64,000 nt of DNA from Inia geoffrensis. Taxonomy: Eukaryota > Chordata > Mammalia > Artiodactyla > Iniidae. Under the pieces are notes generated by a model. The model was not told the DNA's origin, made no database searches, and worked only from the letters and a program-made list of their open reading frames with translations. Within the stretch, counting starts at the first letter, position 1, and the number at the start of each line of letters is the position of its first letter. The stretch lies in the NCBI GenBank assembly GCA_036417435.1, contig JAZAQT010000281.1, positions 496,001 through 560,000 on the forward strand, read 5' to 3'. Of this stretch, positions 22,540 to 36,397 are shown one piece after another. Position numbers and translations under genes: made by a program.

Positions 22540-24270
22540 TTTCCCCTTAAGCAAGCATAAGTTTCTTTTGTAAATGTGAGACTCTGTTGTGTTTTGTAAT
22601 GCAGTTCACACGTAGCCGTGTTTACATTCCCGGTATTAGTGATATCTTATGATGTTTCTTTTTCTGTGTGACTTATTTCACTTAGAATCATCATAACTAA
22701 ATCCTCTCATTATGCTGCTACTGGTCTGTTGCCATTGATTTCATTGTTGAGTGATATTCCATTGTAGGGATGTGCCACAACTTCTATATCCATTTTTCTC
22801 TTTCTGGGCTATTAAAGTTGTACCATAGTCAAGGATCCCGTACACAGAGCAGACCCAAACTTTGGTGTGGCTGTGTCTTTTTCATTTAAATTTTCCGAAT
22901 CTATAGCACCATAAGTGGAAGTGCCCTAGGCTCTCTAGCTTGGTTTTTTCTTTGTTCCAGGAAACACCATGCACTTCTCCAGAGTGGCTGTTGGCAATTT
23001 ACATCCCTCCCATCAGCATAACAAGGCTGCAGGTTCTCCATGGCCTGTCCTGCCTCTCTGGATTTTACACTTTTTCCGGACGGCCCTTTGGATCCTTGGG
23101 AAGTGAGACTTCCTTGTAGTGCGGATTTCCATTGCAGGCTTGCTTGGTTGGCCAAAAAGGGCGTATGCGTTTTTTCCTGAATATATTCAGGAAAAAACGC
23201 ATACGCCCTTTTTGGCCAAGTGCATCACTGTCGAACTGCTGCCTCTTTTCCTGCTCTTTCAGAGCAATTCTTATCTACCCCCTGATATCTGTTTTCTGCA
23301 ATTCTGCGTCGCGTTCAAGTCCTCTTCACAGCCTTCCTTCAATAAATTTTTGGATGATAGGGGCATTTGGAACTCTGCAGGATTGTGAGTTACAGTGTCA
23401 AAAATCTCCTTTTCACAACTCGCTTTCTTGTGAGCTGACCGCAAACCCGAAGAATTGCTTCAGGCCTTAATCTCGTTCCGGCATGGCACTCTGAGCCTTT
23501 GGTGAATTCTTCTTCCTGTAGGGAAATCAGAGTTCAATGTGCCCGTCCAAACACATCGAGTTAGCCGCTCATTGGTTCTCCTTATTCCTGTTCATCTTCC
23601 ACAGAAATTGCAAACTGTGCCAAACAAGAGGTCAAAGGCACTGACTCTCCAATTGGGAAGAATGTTAATATCGCATCTGGAACGGCGAACTCGAGTATCA
23701 GGGGGCGAAAATGGCGATGAGTTTTAGAAATTATGCCTGATCACTTCGTGGACCATATTCTGGGTTTTCCATGCATATTTTAGCTGAAGGATAAATCCCT
23801 TAAACGTGGAGATTTGGGACCCGTGCAATGGGAACCATGCACCATTACCTCAAAGGGTCTGCCTTCCCTCACCAATACTATCAGCCCCAAGTGTCCAGCC
23901 TTATCTCTCCCCCAGCTGTGGATGTAGAGGTGGTAAATCCAAGATTCCTCACAAGCCCTGAAGGACTTAAGAATTTCTCTCTATTTCACAGTCCTTGTGT
24001 TTTGTTTTTCAAATTTATTTTTATAAGGGGATTTAGCTTATTGACACTGCTGTGTGTATGGTGCTGTACACAAATGATTTTCTTATGGAGACCTATAAAT
24101 GTATGGGTTTTAAGTTTCTTCACAGTCAGGCATATTCCTAGGTTTTGAATACGGGGTGTTGAGTCCATTTTGTTGAGCAAGGAGTAGGTCTTGTCTAATA
24201 TATATTTGGCTTATGGAATGGTATCTGTCGTAATGTCAACCTCTGGTTTTATGCAGCCTCCCCACTCTCC
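22540..24270. repeat. Satellite monomer M14, HOR type B copy 2
   Basis: Partner of M8, with the same 1-bp deletion and CCAATTGGGAAG. The palindrome at 23148-23219 is perfect. The CTCF-like core reads ATCAGGGGGCG. Confidence 0.97.
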
Positions 24271-26000
24271 TTTCCCCTTAAGCAAGCATTAGTTTCTTTT
24301 GTAAATGTGAGACTCTGTTATGTTTTGTAATGCAGTTCACACGTAGCCGTGTTTACATTCCCGGTATTACTGATATCTTATGATGTTTCTTTTCCTGTGT
24401 GACTTATTTCACTTAGAATCATCATAACTAAATCCTCATTATGCTGCTACAGGTCTGTTGCCATTGATTTCATTGTTGAGTGATATTCCATTGTAGGGAT
24501 GTACCACAACTTTTATATCCATATTTCTCTTTCTGGGCTATTAAAGTTGTACCATAGTCAAGGATCCCGTACACAGAGCAGCCCCAAACTTTGGTGTGGC
24601 TGTGTCTTTTTCATTTAAATTTTCCGAATCTATAGCACCATAAGTGGAAGTGCCCTAGGCTCTCTAGCTTGTTTTTTTCTTTGTTCCAGGAAACACCATC
24701 CACTTCTCCAGAGTGGCTGTTGGCAATTTACATCCCGCCCATCAGCATAACAAGGCTGCCGGTTCTCCATGGCCTGTCCTGCCTCTCTGGATTTTACACT
24801 ATTTTCGGACGGCCGTTTGGATCGGTGGGAAGTGAGACTTCCTTGTATTGCGGATTTCCATTGCAGGCTTGCTTGGTTGGCCAAAAAGGGCGTATGCGTT
24901 TTTTCCTGAATATATTCAGGAAAAAACGCATACGCCCTTTTTGGCCAAGTGCATCACTGTCGAACTGCTGCCTCTTTTCCTACGCTTTCAGAGCAATTCT
25001 TATCTACCCCCTGATATCTGTTTTCTTCAATTCTGCGTCGCGTTCAAGTCCTCTTCACAGCCTTCCTTCAATAAATTTTTGGATGATAGGGGTCATTTGG
25101 AACTCTGCAGGATTGTGATTTACAGGGCCAAAAATCTCCTTTTCTCAACTCGCTTTCTTGTGAGCTGACCGCAAACCCGAAGAATTGCTTCAGTCCCTAA
25201 TCTCTTTCCGGCATGGCACGCTGAGCCTTTGTTGAATTCTTCTTCCTCTAGGGAAATCAGAGTTCAATGTGCCCGTCCAAACACATCGAGTTAGCCGCTC
25301 ATTCGTTCTCCTTATTCCTGTTCATCTTCCACAGAAATTGCAAACTGTGCCAAACAAGAGGTCAAAGGCACTGACTCTCCAAGTGGGGAGAATGTTAATA
25401 TCGCATCTGGAACGGCGAACTCGAGTACCAGGGGGCGAAAATGGCGATGAGTTTTAGAAATTATGCCTGATCACTTCGTGGACCATATTCTGGGTTTTCC
25501 ATGCATATTTTAGCTGAAGGATAAATCCCTTAAACGTGGAGATTTGGGACCCGTGCAATGGGAACCATGCACCATTACCTCAAAGGGTCTGCCTTCCCTC
25601 ACCAATACTATCAGCCCCAAGTGTCCAGCCTTATCTCTCCCCCAGCTGTGGATGTAGAGGTGGTAAATCCAAGATTCCTCACAAGCCCTGAAGGACTTAA
25701 GAATTTCTCTCTATTTCACAGTCCTTGTGTTTTGTTTTTCAAATTTATTTTTATAAGGGGATTTAGCTTATTGACACTGCTGTGTGTATGGTGCTGTACA
25801 CAAATGATTTTCTTATGGAGACCTATAAATGTATGGGTTTTAAGTTTCTTCACAGTCAGGCATATTCCTAGGTTTTGAATACGGGGTGTTGAGTCCATTT
25901 TGTTGAGCAAGGAGTAGGTCTTGTCTAATATATATTTGGCTTATGGAATGGTATCTGTCGTAATGTCAACCTCTGGTTTTATGCAGCCTCCCCACTCTCC
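24271..26000. repeat. Satellite monomer M15, HOR type C copy 2
   Basis: Partner of M9, sharing both short deletions, TATTACTGATATC and GTGATTTACAGGG. The palindrome at 24877-24948 is perfect. Confidence 0.97.
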
Positions 26001-27733
26001 TTTCCCCTTAAGCAAGCATTAGTTTCTTTTGTAAATGTGAGACTCTGTTATGTTTTGTAATGCAGTTCACACGTAGCCGTGTTTACATTCCCGGTATTAG
26101 TGATATCTTATGATGTTTCTTTTCCTGTGTGACTTATTTCACTTAGAATCATCATAACTAAATCCTCATTATGCTGCTACAGGTCTGTTGCCATTGATTT
26201 CATTGTTGAGTGATATTCCATTGTAGGGATGTACCACAACTTTTATATCCATATTTCTCTTTCTGGGCTATTAAAGTTGTACCATAGTCAAGGATCCCGT
26301 ACACAGAGCAGCCCCAAACTTTGGTGTGGCTGTGTCTTTTTCATTTAAATTTTCCGAATCTATAGCACCATAAGTGGAAGTGCCCTAGGCTCTCTAGCTT
26401 GTTTTTTTCTTTGTTCCAGGAAACACCATCCACTTCTCCAGAGTGGCTGTTGGCAATTTACATCCCGCCCATCAGCATAACAAGGCTGCCGGTTCTCCAT
26501 GGCCTGTCCTGCCTCTCTGGATTTTACACTATTTTCGGACGGCCGTTTGGATCGGTGGGAAGTGAGACTTCCTTGTATTGCGGATTTCCATTGCAGGCTT
26601 GCTTGGTTGGCCAAAAAGGGCGTATGCGTTTTTTCCTGAATATATTCAGGAAAAAACGCATACGCCCTTTTTGGCCAAGTGCATCACTGTCGAACTGCTG
26701 CCTCTTTTCCTACGCTTTCAGAGCAATTCTTATCTACCCCCTGATATCTGTTTTCTTCAATTCTGCGTCGCGTTCAAGTCCTCTTCACAGCCTTCCTTCA
26801 ATAAATTTTTGAATGATAGGGGTCATTTGGAACTCTGCAGGATTGTGAGTTACAGGGCCAAAAATCTCCTTTTCTCAACTCGCTTTCTTGTGAGCTGACC
26901 GCAAACCCGAAGAATTGCTTCAGTCCCTAATCTCTTTCCGGCATGGCACGCTGAGCCTTTGTTGAATTCTTCTTCCTCTAGGGAAATCAGAGTTCAATGT
27001 GCCCGTCCAAACACATCGAGTTAGCCGCTCATTCGTTCTCCTTATTCCTGTTCATCTTCCACAGAAATTGCAAACTGTGCCAAACAAGAGGTCAAAGGCA
27101 CTGACTCTCCAAGTGGGGAGAATGTTAATATCGCATCTGGAACGGCGAACTCTAGTACCAGGGGGCGAAAATGGCGATGAGTTTTAAAATTTTGCCTGGT
27201 CACTTCGTGGACCATATTCTGGGTTTTCCATGCATATTTTAGCTGAAGGATAAATCCCTTAAACGTGGAGATTTGGGACCCGTGCAATGGGAACCATGCA
27301 TCATTACCTCAAAGGGTCGGCATTCCCTCACCAATAGTATCAGCCCCGAGTGTCCAGCCTTATCTCTCCCACAGCTGTGGATGTAGAGGTGGTAAATCCA
27401 AGATTCCTCACAAGCCCTGAAGGACTTATTTAAGAATTTCTCTCTATTTGACATTCCCTGTGTTTTCTTTTTCAAATTTATTTTTATAAGGGGATTTAGC
27501 TTATTTACACTGCTGTGTGTATGCTGCTGTACACAAATGATTTTCTTATGGAGACGTATAAATATATGGGTTTTAATTTTCTTCATACTCAGGTATATTC
27601 CTGGGTTTTGAATACGGGGTGTAGAGTCCTTTTGGTTGAGCAAGGAGTAGGTCTTGTCTAATATATATTTGGCTAATGGAATGGTATCTGTCCTAATGTG
27701 AACCTCTGGTTTTATGCAGCCTCCCCACTCTCC
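26001..27733. repeat. Satellite monomer M16, HOR type D copy 2
   Basis: Partner of M10, sharing TTTTTGAATGATAGG and the D right part. The palindrome at 26607-26678 is perfect. Confidence 0.97.
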
Positions 27734-29467
27734 TTTCCCCTTAAGCAAGCATAAGTTTCTTTTGTAAATGTGAGACTCTGTTGTGTTTTGTAATGCAGTT
27801 CTCACGTAGCCGTGTTTACAGTCCCGGCATTAGTGATATCTTATGATGTTTCTTTTTCTGTGTGACTTATTTCACTTAGAATCATCATAACTAAATCCTC
27901 TCATTATGCTGCTACTGGTGTGTTGCCATTGATTTCATTGTTGAGTGATATTCCATTGTAGGGATGTACCACAACTTCTATATCCATTTTTCTCTTTCTG
28001 GGCTATTAAAGTTGTACCATAGTCAAGGATCCCGTACACAGAGCAGCCCCAAACTTTGGTGTGGCTGTGTCTTTTTCATTTAAATTTTCCGAATCTATAG
28101 CACCACAAGTGGAAGTGCCCTAGGCTTTCTAGCTTGGTTTTTTCTTTGTTCCAGGAAACACCATGCACTTCTCCAGAGTGGCTGTTGGCAGTTTACATCC
28201 CGCCCATCAGCATAACAAGGCTGCCGGTTCTCCATGGCCTGTCCTGCCTCTCTGGATTTTACACTTTTTTCGGACGGCCCTTTGGATCGGTGGGAAGTGA
28301 GACTTCCTTGTAGTGCGGATTTCCATTGCAGGCTTGCTTGGTTGGCCAAAAAGGGCGTATGCGTTTTTTCCTGAATATATACAGGAAAAAACGCATACAC
28401 CCTTTTTGGCGAAGTGCATCACTGTCGAACTGCTGCCTCTTTTCCTACTCTTTCAGAGCAATTCTTATCTACCCCCTGATATCTGTTTTCTGCAATTCTG
28501 CGTCGCGTTCAAGTCCTCTTCACAGGCTTCCTTCAATAAATTTTTGGATGATAGGGGTCATTTGGAACTCTGCAGGATTGTGAGTTACAGTGCCAAAAAT
28601 CTCCTTTTCTCAGCTCGCTTTCTTGTGAGCTGACCGCAAACCCGAAGATTTGTTTCAGGCCTTAATCTCGTTCCGGCATGGCACGCTGAGCCTTTGGTGA
28701 ATTCTTCTTCCTGTAGGGAAATCAGAATTCAATGTGCCCGTCCAAATACATCGAGTTAGCCGCTCACTCGTTCTTCTTATTCCTGTTCATCTTCCACAAA
28801 AATTGCAAACTGTGCCAAACAAGAGGTCAAAGGCACTGACTCTCCAAGTGGGGAGAATGTGAATATCGCATCTGGAACGGCGACCTCTAGTACCAGGGGG
28901 CGAAAATGGCGATGAGTTTATAATTTTGCCTGGTCACTTCGTGGACCATATTCTGGGATTTCCATGCGTATTTTAGCTGAAGGATAAATCCCTTAAACGT
29001 GGAGATTTGCGACCCGTGCAATGGGAACCATGCACCATTACCTCAAAGGGTCTGCATTCCCTCACCAATAGTATCAGCCCCAAGTGTCCAGCCTTATCTC
29101 TCCCCCAGCTGTGGATGTAGAGGTGGTAAATCCAAGATTCCTCACAAGCCCTGAAGGACTTATTTAAGTATTTCTCTCTATTTGACAGTCCTTGTGTTTT
29201 CTTATTCAAATTTATTTTTATAAGGGTATTTAGCTTATTGACACTGCTGTGTGTATGCTGCTGTACACAAATGATTTTCTTATGGAGACCTATAAATGTA
29301 TGGGTTTTAATTTTCTTCATAGTCAGGTATATTCCTAGGTTTTGAATATGGGGTGTTGAGTCCATTTGGTTGAGCAATGAGTAGGTCTTGTCTAATATAT
29401 ATTTGGCTTATGGAATGGTATCTGTCCTAATGTCAACCTCTGGATTTATGCAGCCTCCCCACTCTCC
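27734..29467. repeat. Satellite monomer M17, HOR type E copy 2
   Basis: Partner of M11. The palindrome at 28342-28413 has three lesions, the worst in the array. The right end again has TCTGGATTTATGC. Confidence 0.97.
28342..28413. repeat. Most degraded palindrome of the array (M17)
   Basis: Three right-arm changes break the pairing: TATATAC in place of TATATTC at the centre, CATACACC for CATACGCC, and GGCGAA for GGCCAA. The last two are shared with M11 and M22, so they mark monomer type E. The first is private to M17. No matching left-arm change exists. Confidence 0.9.
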
Positions 29468-31202
29468 TTTCCCCTTAAGCAAGCATAAGTTTCTTTTGTA
29501 AATGTGAGACTCTGTTGTGTTTTGTAATGCAGTTCACACGTAGCCGTGTTTACATTCCCGTTATTAGTGATATATTATGATGTTTCTTTTTCTGTGTGAC
29601 TTATTTCACTTAGAATCATCATAACTAAATCCTCTCATTATGCTGCTACTGGTCTGTCGCCATTGATTTCATTGTTGAGTTATATTCCTTTGTAAGGATG
29701 TACCACAACTTCTATATCCATTTTTCTCTTTCTGGGCTATTAAAGTTGTACCATAGTCAAGGATCCCGTACACAGAGCAGCCCCAAACTTTGGTGTGGCT
29801 GTGTCTTTTTCATTTAAATTTTCCGAATCTATAGCACCATAAGTGGAAGTGCCCTAGGCTGTCTATTTTGGTTTTTTCTTTGTTCCAGGAAACACCATGC
29901 ACTTCTCCAGAGTGGCTGTTGGCAATTTACATCCCTCCCATCAGCATAAAAAGGCTGCAGGTTCTCCATGGCCTGTCCTGCCTCTCTGGATTTTACCCTT
30001 TTTCCGGACGGCCCTTTGGATCCGTGGGAAGTGAGACTTCCTTGTAGTGCGGATTTCCATTGCAGGCTTGCTTGGTTGGCCAAAAAGGACGTATGCGTTT
30101 TTTCCTGAATATATTCAGGAAAAATCGCATACGCCCTTTTTGGCCAAGTGCATCACTGTCGAACTGCTGCCTCTTTTCCTACGCTTTCAGAGCAATTCTT
30201 ATCTACCCCCTGATATCTGTTTTCTGCAATTCTGCGTCGCGTTCAAGTCCTCTTCACAGCCTTCCTTCAATACATTTTTGGATGATAGGGGTCATTTGGA
30301 ACTCTGCAGGATTGTGAGTTACAGGGCCAAAAATCTCCTTTTCTCAACTCGCTTTCTTGTGAGATGACCGCAAACCCGAAGAATTGCTTCAGTCCCTAAT
30401 CTCTTTCCGGCATGGCACGCTGAGCCTTTGTTGAATTCTTCTTCCTGTAGGGAAATCAGAGTTCAATGTGCCCGTCCAAACACATGGAGTTAGCTGCTCA
30501 TTCGTTCTCCTTATTCCTGTTCATCTTCCACAGAAATTGCAAACTGTGCGAAACAAGAGGGCAAAGGCACTGACTCTCCAAGTGGGGAGAATGTTAATAT
30601 CGCATCTGGAATGGCTAATTCTAGCACCAGGGGGTGAAAATGGCGATGAGTTTTAAAATTTTTCCTGGTCACTTCGTGGACCATATTCTGGGTTTTCCAT
30701 GCATATTTTAGCTGAAGGATAAATCCCTTAAACGTGGAGATTTGGGACCCGTGCAATGGGAACCATGCACCATTACCTCAAAGGGTCTGCATTCCCTCAC
30801 CAATAGTATCAGCCCCAAGTGTCCAGCCTTATCTCTCCCACAGCTGTGGATGTAGAGGTGGTAAATCCAAGATTCCTCACAAGCCCTGAAGGACTTATTT
30901 AAGAATTTCCCTCTATTTCACATTCCTTGTGTTTTCTTTTTCAAATTTATTTTTATAAGGGGATTTAGCTTATTGACACTGCTGTGTGTATGGTGCTGTA
31001 CACAAATGATTTTCTTATGGAGACCTATAAATGTATGGGTTTTAATTTTCTTCATAGTCAGGCATATTCCTAGGTTTTGAATACGGGGTGTTGAGTCCAT
31101 TTCGTTGAGCAAGGAGTAGGTCTTGTCTAATATATATTTGGCTTATGGAATGGTATCTGTCCTAATGTGAGCCTCTGGTTTTATGCAGCCTCCCCACTCT
31201 CC
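29468..31202. repeat. Satellite monomer M18, F/A chimera
   Basis: The left part follows M12 (GAGTTATATTCC, TGTGAGATGACC). The right part, from 30561, follows M13 (AGAGGGCAAAGG, GGGTGAAAATGG). The palindrome at 30076-30147 has the A/F double lesion. Private changes include GGCTAATTCTAGCACC. Confidence 0.95.
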
Positions 31203-32934
31203 TTTCCCCTTAAGCAAGCATAAGTTTCTTTTGTAAATGTGAGACTCTGTTGTGTTTTGTAATGCAGTTCACACGTAGCCGTGTTTACATTCCCGGTATT
31301 AGTGATATCTTATGATGTTTCTTTTTCTGTGTGACTTATTTCACTTAGAATCATCATAACTAAATCCTCTCATTATGCTGCTACTGGTCTGTTGCCATTG
31401 ATTTCATTGTTGAGTGATATTCCATTGTAGGGATGTACCACAACTTCTATATCCATTTTTCTCTTTCTGGGCTATTAAAGTTGTACCATAGTCAAGGATC
31501 CCGTACACAGAGCAGACCCAAACTTTGGTGTGGCTGTGTCTTTTTCATTTAAATTTTCCGAATCTATAGCACCATAAGTGGAAGTGCCCTAGGCTCTCTA
31601 GCTTGGTTTTTTCTTTGTTCCAGGAAACACCATGCACTTCTCCAGAGTGGCTGTTGGCAATTTACATCCCTCCCATCAGCATAACAAGGCTGCAGGTTCT
31701 CCATGGCCTGTCCTGCCTCTCTGGATTTTACACTTTTTCCGGACGGCCCTTTGGATCCTTGGGAAGTGAGACTTCCTTGTAGTGCGGATTTCCATTGCAG
31801 GCTTGCTTGGTTGGCCAAAAAGGGCGTATGCGTTTTTTCCTGAATATATTCAGGAAAAAACGCATACGCCCTTTTTGGCCAAGTGCATCACTGTCGAACT
31901 GCTGCCTCTTTTCCTGCTCTTTCAGAGCAATTCTTATCTACCCCCTGATATCTGTTTTCTGCAATTCTGCGTCGCGTTCAAGTCCTCTTCACAGCCTTCC
32001 TTCAATAAATTTTTGGATGATAGGGGTCATTTGGAACTCTGCAGGATTGTGAGTTACAGTGTCAAAAATCTCCTTTTCACAACTCGCTTTCTTGTGAGCT
32101 GACCGCAAACCCGAAGAATTGCTTCAGGCCTTAATCTCGTTCCGGCATGGCACTCTGAGCCTTTGGTGAATTCTTCTTCCTGTAGGGAAATCAGAGTTCA
32201 ATGTGCCCGTCCAAACACATCGAGTTAGCCGCTCATTGGTTCTCCTTATTCCTGTTCATCTTCCACAGAAATTGCAAACTGTGCCAAACAAGAGGTCAAA
32301 GGCACTGACTCTCCAAGTGGGAAGAATGTTAATATCGCATCTGGAACGGCGAACTCGAGTACCAGGGGGCGAAAATGGCGATGAGTTTTAGAAATTATGC
32401 CTGATCACTTCGTGGACCATATTCTGGGTTTTCCATGCATATTTTAGCTGAAGGATAAATCCCTTAAACGTGGAGATTTGGGACCCGTGCAATGGGAACC
32501 ATGCACCATTACCTCAAAGGGTCTGCCTTCCCTCACCAATACTATCAGCCCCAAGTGTCCAGCCTTATCTCTCCCCCAGCTGTGGATGTAGAGGTGGTAA
32601 ATCCAAGATTCCTCACAAGCCCTGAAGGACTTAAGAATTTCTCTCTATTTCACAGTCCTTGTGTTTTGTTTTTCAAATTTATTTTTATAAGGGGATTTAG
32701 CTTATTGACACTGCTGTGTGTATGGTGCTGTACACAAATGATTTTCTTATGGAGACCTATAAATGTATGGGTTTTAAGTTTCTTCACAGTCAGGCATATT
32801 CCTAGGTTTTGAATACGGGGTGTTGAGTCCATTTTGTTGAGCAAGGAGTAGGTCTTGTCTAATATATATTTGGCTTATGGAATGGTATCTGTCGTAATGT
32901 CAACCTCTGGTTTTATGCAGCCTCCCCACTCTCC
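31203..32934. repeat. Satellite monomer M19, HOR type B copy 3
   Basis: Matches M8 and M14 but lacks their 1-bp deletion and reads CCAAGTGGGAAG, so it branches before those two. The palindrome at 31811-31882 is perfect. Confidence 0.97.
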
Positions 32935-34664
32935 TTTCCCCTTAAGCAAGCATTAGTTTCTTTTGTAAATGTGAGACTCTGTTATGTTTTGTAATGCAGT
33001 TCACACGTAGCCGTGTTTACATTCCCGGTATTACTGATATCTTATGATGTTTCTTTTCCTGTGTGACTTATTTCACTTAGAATCATCATAACTAAATCCT
33101 CATTATGCTGCTACAGGTCTGTTGCCATTGATTTCATTGTTGAGTGATATTCCATTGTAGGGATGTACCACAACTTTTATATCCATATTTCTCTTTCTGG
33201 GCTATTAAAGTTGTACCATAGTCAAGGATCCCGTACACAGAGCAGCCCCAAACTTTGGTGTGGCTGTGTCTTTTTCATTTAAATTTTCCGAATCTATAGC
33301 ACCATAAGTGGAAGTGCCCTAGGCTCTCTAGCTTGTTTTTTTCTTTGTTCCAGGAAACACCATCCACTTCTCCAGAGTGGCTGTTGGCAATTTACATCCC
33401 GCCCATCAGCATAACAAGGCTGCCGGTTCTCCATGGCCTGTCCTGCCTCTCTGGATTTTACACTATTTTCGGACGGCCGTTTGGATCGGTGGGAAGTGAG
33501 ACTTCCTTGTAGTGCGGATTTCCATTGCAGGCTTGCTTGGTTGGCCAAAAAGGGCGTATGCGTTTTTTCCTGAATATATTCAGGAAAAAACGCATACGCC
33601 CTTTTTGGCCAAGTGCATCACTGTCGAACTGCTGCCTCTTTTCCTACGCTTTCAGAGCAATTCTTATCTACCCCCTGATATCTGTTTTCTTCAATTCTGC
33701 GTCGCGTTCAAGTCCTCTTCACAGCCTTCCTTCAATAAATTTTTGGATGATAGGGGTCATTTGGAACTCTGCAGGATTGTGATTTACAGGGCCAAAAATC
33801 TCCTTTTCTCAACTCGCTTTCTTGTGAGCTGACCGCAAACCCGAAGAATTGCTTCAGTCCCTAATCTCTTTCCGGCATGGCACGCTGAGCCTTTGTTGAA
33901 TTCTTCTTCCTCTAGGGAAATCAGAGTTCAATGTGCCCGTCCAAACACATCGAGTTAGCCGCTCATTCGTTCTCCTTATTCCTGTTCATCTTCCACAGAA
34001 ATTGCAAACTGTGCCAAACAAGAGGTCAAAGGCACTGACTCTCCAAGTGGGGAGAATGTTAATATCGCATCTGGAACGGCGAACTCGAGTACCAGGGGGC
34101 GAAAATGGCGATGAGTTTTAGAAATTATGCCTGATCACTTCGTGGACCATATTCTGGGTTTTCCATGCATATTTTAGCTGAAGGATAAATCCCTTAAACG
34201 TGGAGATTTGGGACCCGTGCAATGGGAACCATGCACCATTACCTCAAAGGGTCTGCCTTCCCTCACCAATACTATCAGCCCCAAGTGTCCAGCCTTATCT
34301 CTCCCCCAGCTGTGGATGTAGAGGTGGTAAATCCAAGATTCCTCACAAGCCCTGAAGGACTTAAGAATTTCTCTCTATTTCACAGTCCTTGTGTTTTGTT
34401 TTTCAAATTTATTTTTATAAGGGGATTTAGCTTATTGACACTGCTGTGTGTATGGTGCTGTACACAAATGATTTTCTTATGGAGACCTATAAATGTATGG
34501 GTTTTAAGTTTCTTCACAGTCAGGCATATTCCTAGGTTTTGAATACGGGGTGTTGAGTCCATTTTGTTGAGCAAGGAGTAGGTCTTGTCTAATATATATT
34601 TGGCTTATGGAATGGTATCTGTCGTAATGTCAACCTCTGGTTTTATGCAGCCTCCCCACTCTCC
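32935..34664. repeat. Satellite monomer M20, HOR type C copy 3
   Basis: Matches M9 and M15 but keeps TGTAGTGCGG where they have TGTATTGCGG. The palindrome at 33541-33612 is perfect. Confidence 0.97.
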
Positions 34665-36397
34665 TTTCCCCTTAAGCAAGCATTAGTTTCTTTTGTAAAT
34701 GTGAGACTCTGTTATGTTTTGTAATGCAGTTCACACGTAGCCGTGTTTACATTCCCGGTATTAGTGATATCTTATGATGTTTCTTTTCCTGTGTGACTTA
34801 TTTCACTTAGAATCATCATAACTAAATCCTCATTATGCTGCTACAGGTCTGTTGCCATTGATTTCATTGTTGAGTGATATTCCATTGTAGGGATGTACCA
34901 CAACTTTTATATCCATATTTCTCTTTCTGGGCTATTAAAGTTGTACCATAGTCAAGGATCCCGTACACAGAGCAGCCCCAAACTTTGGTGTGGCTGTGTC
35001 TTTTTCATTTAAATTTTCCGAATCTATAGCACCATAAGTGGAAGTGCCCTAGGCTCTCTAGCTTGTTTTTTTCTTTGTTCCAGGAAACACCATCCACTTC
35101 TCCAGAGTGGCTGTTGGCAATTTACATCCCGCCCATCAGCATAACAAGGCTGCCGGTTCTCCATGGCCTGTCCTGCCTCTCTGGATTTTACACTATTTTC
35201 GGACGGCCGTTTGGATCGGTGGGAAGTGAGACTTCCTTGTATTGCGGATTTCCATTGCAGGCTTGCTTGGTTGGCCAAAAAGGGCGTATGCGTTTTTTCC
35301 TGAATATATTCAGGAAAAAACGCATACGCCCTTTTTGGCCAAGTGCATCACTGTCGAACTGCTGCCTCTTTTCCTACGCTTTCAGAGCAATTCTTATCTA
35401 CCCCCTGATATCTGTTTTCTTCAATTCTGCGTCGCGTTCAAGTCCTCTTCACAGCCTTCCTTCAATAAATTTTTGAATGATAGGGGTCATTTGGAACTCT
35501 GCAGGATTGTGAGTTACAGGGCCAAAAATCTCCTTTTCTCAACTCGCTTTCTTGTGAGCTGACCGCAAACCCGAAAAATTGCTTCAGTCCCTAATCTCTT
35601 TCCAGCATGGCACGCTGAGCCTTTGTTGAATTCTTCTTCCTCTAGGGAAATCAGAGTTCAATGTGCCCGTCCAAACACATCGAGTTAGCCGCTCATTCGT
35701 TCTCCTTATTCCTGTTCATCTTCCACAGAAATTGCAAACTGTGCCAAACAAGAGGTCAAAGGCACTGACTCTCCAAGTGGGGAGAATGTTAATATCGCAT
35801 CTGGAACGGCGAACTCTAGTACCAGGGGTCGAAAATGGCGATGAGTTTTAAAATTTTGCCTGGTCACTTCGTGGACCATATTCTGGGTTTTCCATGCATA
35901 TTTTAGCTGAAGGATAAATCCCTTAAACGTGGAGATTTGGGACCCGTGCAATGGGAACCATGCATCATTACCTCAAAGGGTCGGCATTCCCTCACCAATA
36001 GTATCAGCCCCGAGTGTCCAGCCTTATCTCTCCCACAGCTGTGGATGTAGAGGTGGTAAATCCAAGATTCCTCACAAGCCCTGAAGGACTTATTTAAGAA
36101 TTTCTCTCTATTTGACATTCCCTGTGTTTTCTTTTTCAAATTTATTTTTATAAGGGGATTTAGCTTATTTACACTGCTGTGTGTATGCTGCTGTACACAA
36201 ATGATTTTCTTATGGAGACGTATAAATATATGGGTTTTAATTTTCTTCATACTCAGGTATATTCCTGGGTTTTGAATACGGAGTGTAGAGTCCTTTTGGT
36301 TGAGCAAGGAGTAGGTCTTGTCTAATATATATTTGGCTAATGGAATGGTATCTGTCCTAATGTGAACCTCTGGTTTTATGCAGCCTCCCCACTCTCC
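34665..36397. repeat. Satellite monomer M21, HOR type D copy 3
   Basis: Matches M10 and M16, with private changes CCCGAAAAATTGC and ACCAGGGGTCGAA, the latter weakening the CTCF-like core. The palindrome at 35271-35342 is perfect. Confidence 0.97.

Larger units (their letters stand above)
20088..30485. repeat. Higher-order repeat copy 2, 10,398 bp
   Basis: Second A-F copy. It runs from the right part of M12 through M13-M17 into the left part of M18. It follows copy 1 directly with no spacer. The 10,398-bp register is lost inside M18, between about 30365 and 30561, where M18 switches from type F to type A sequence. Confidence 0.88.
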
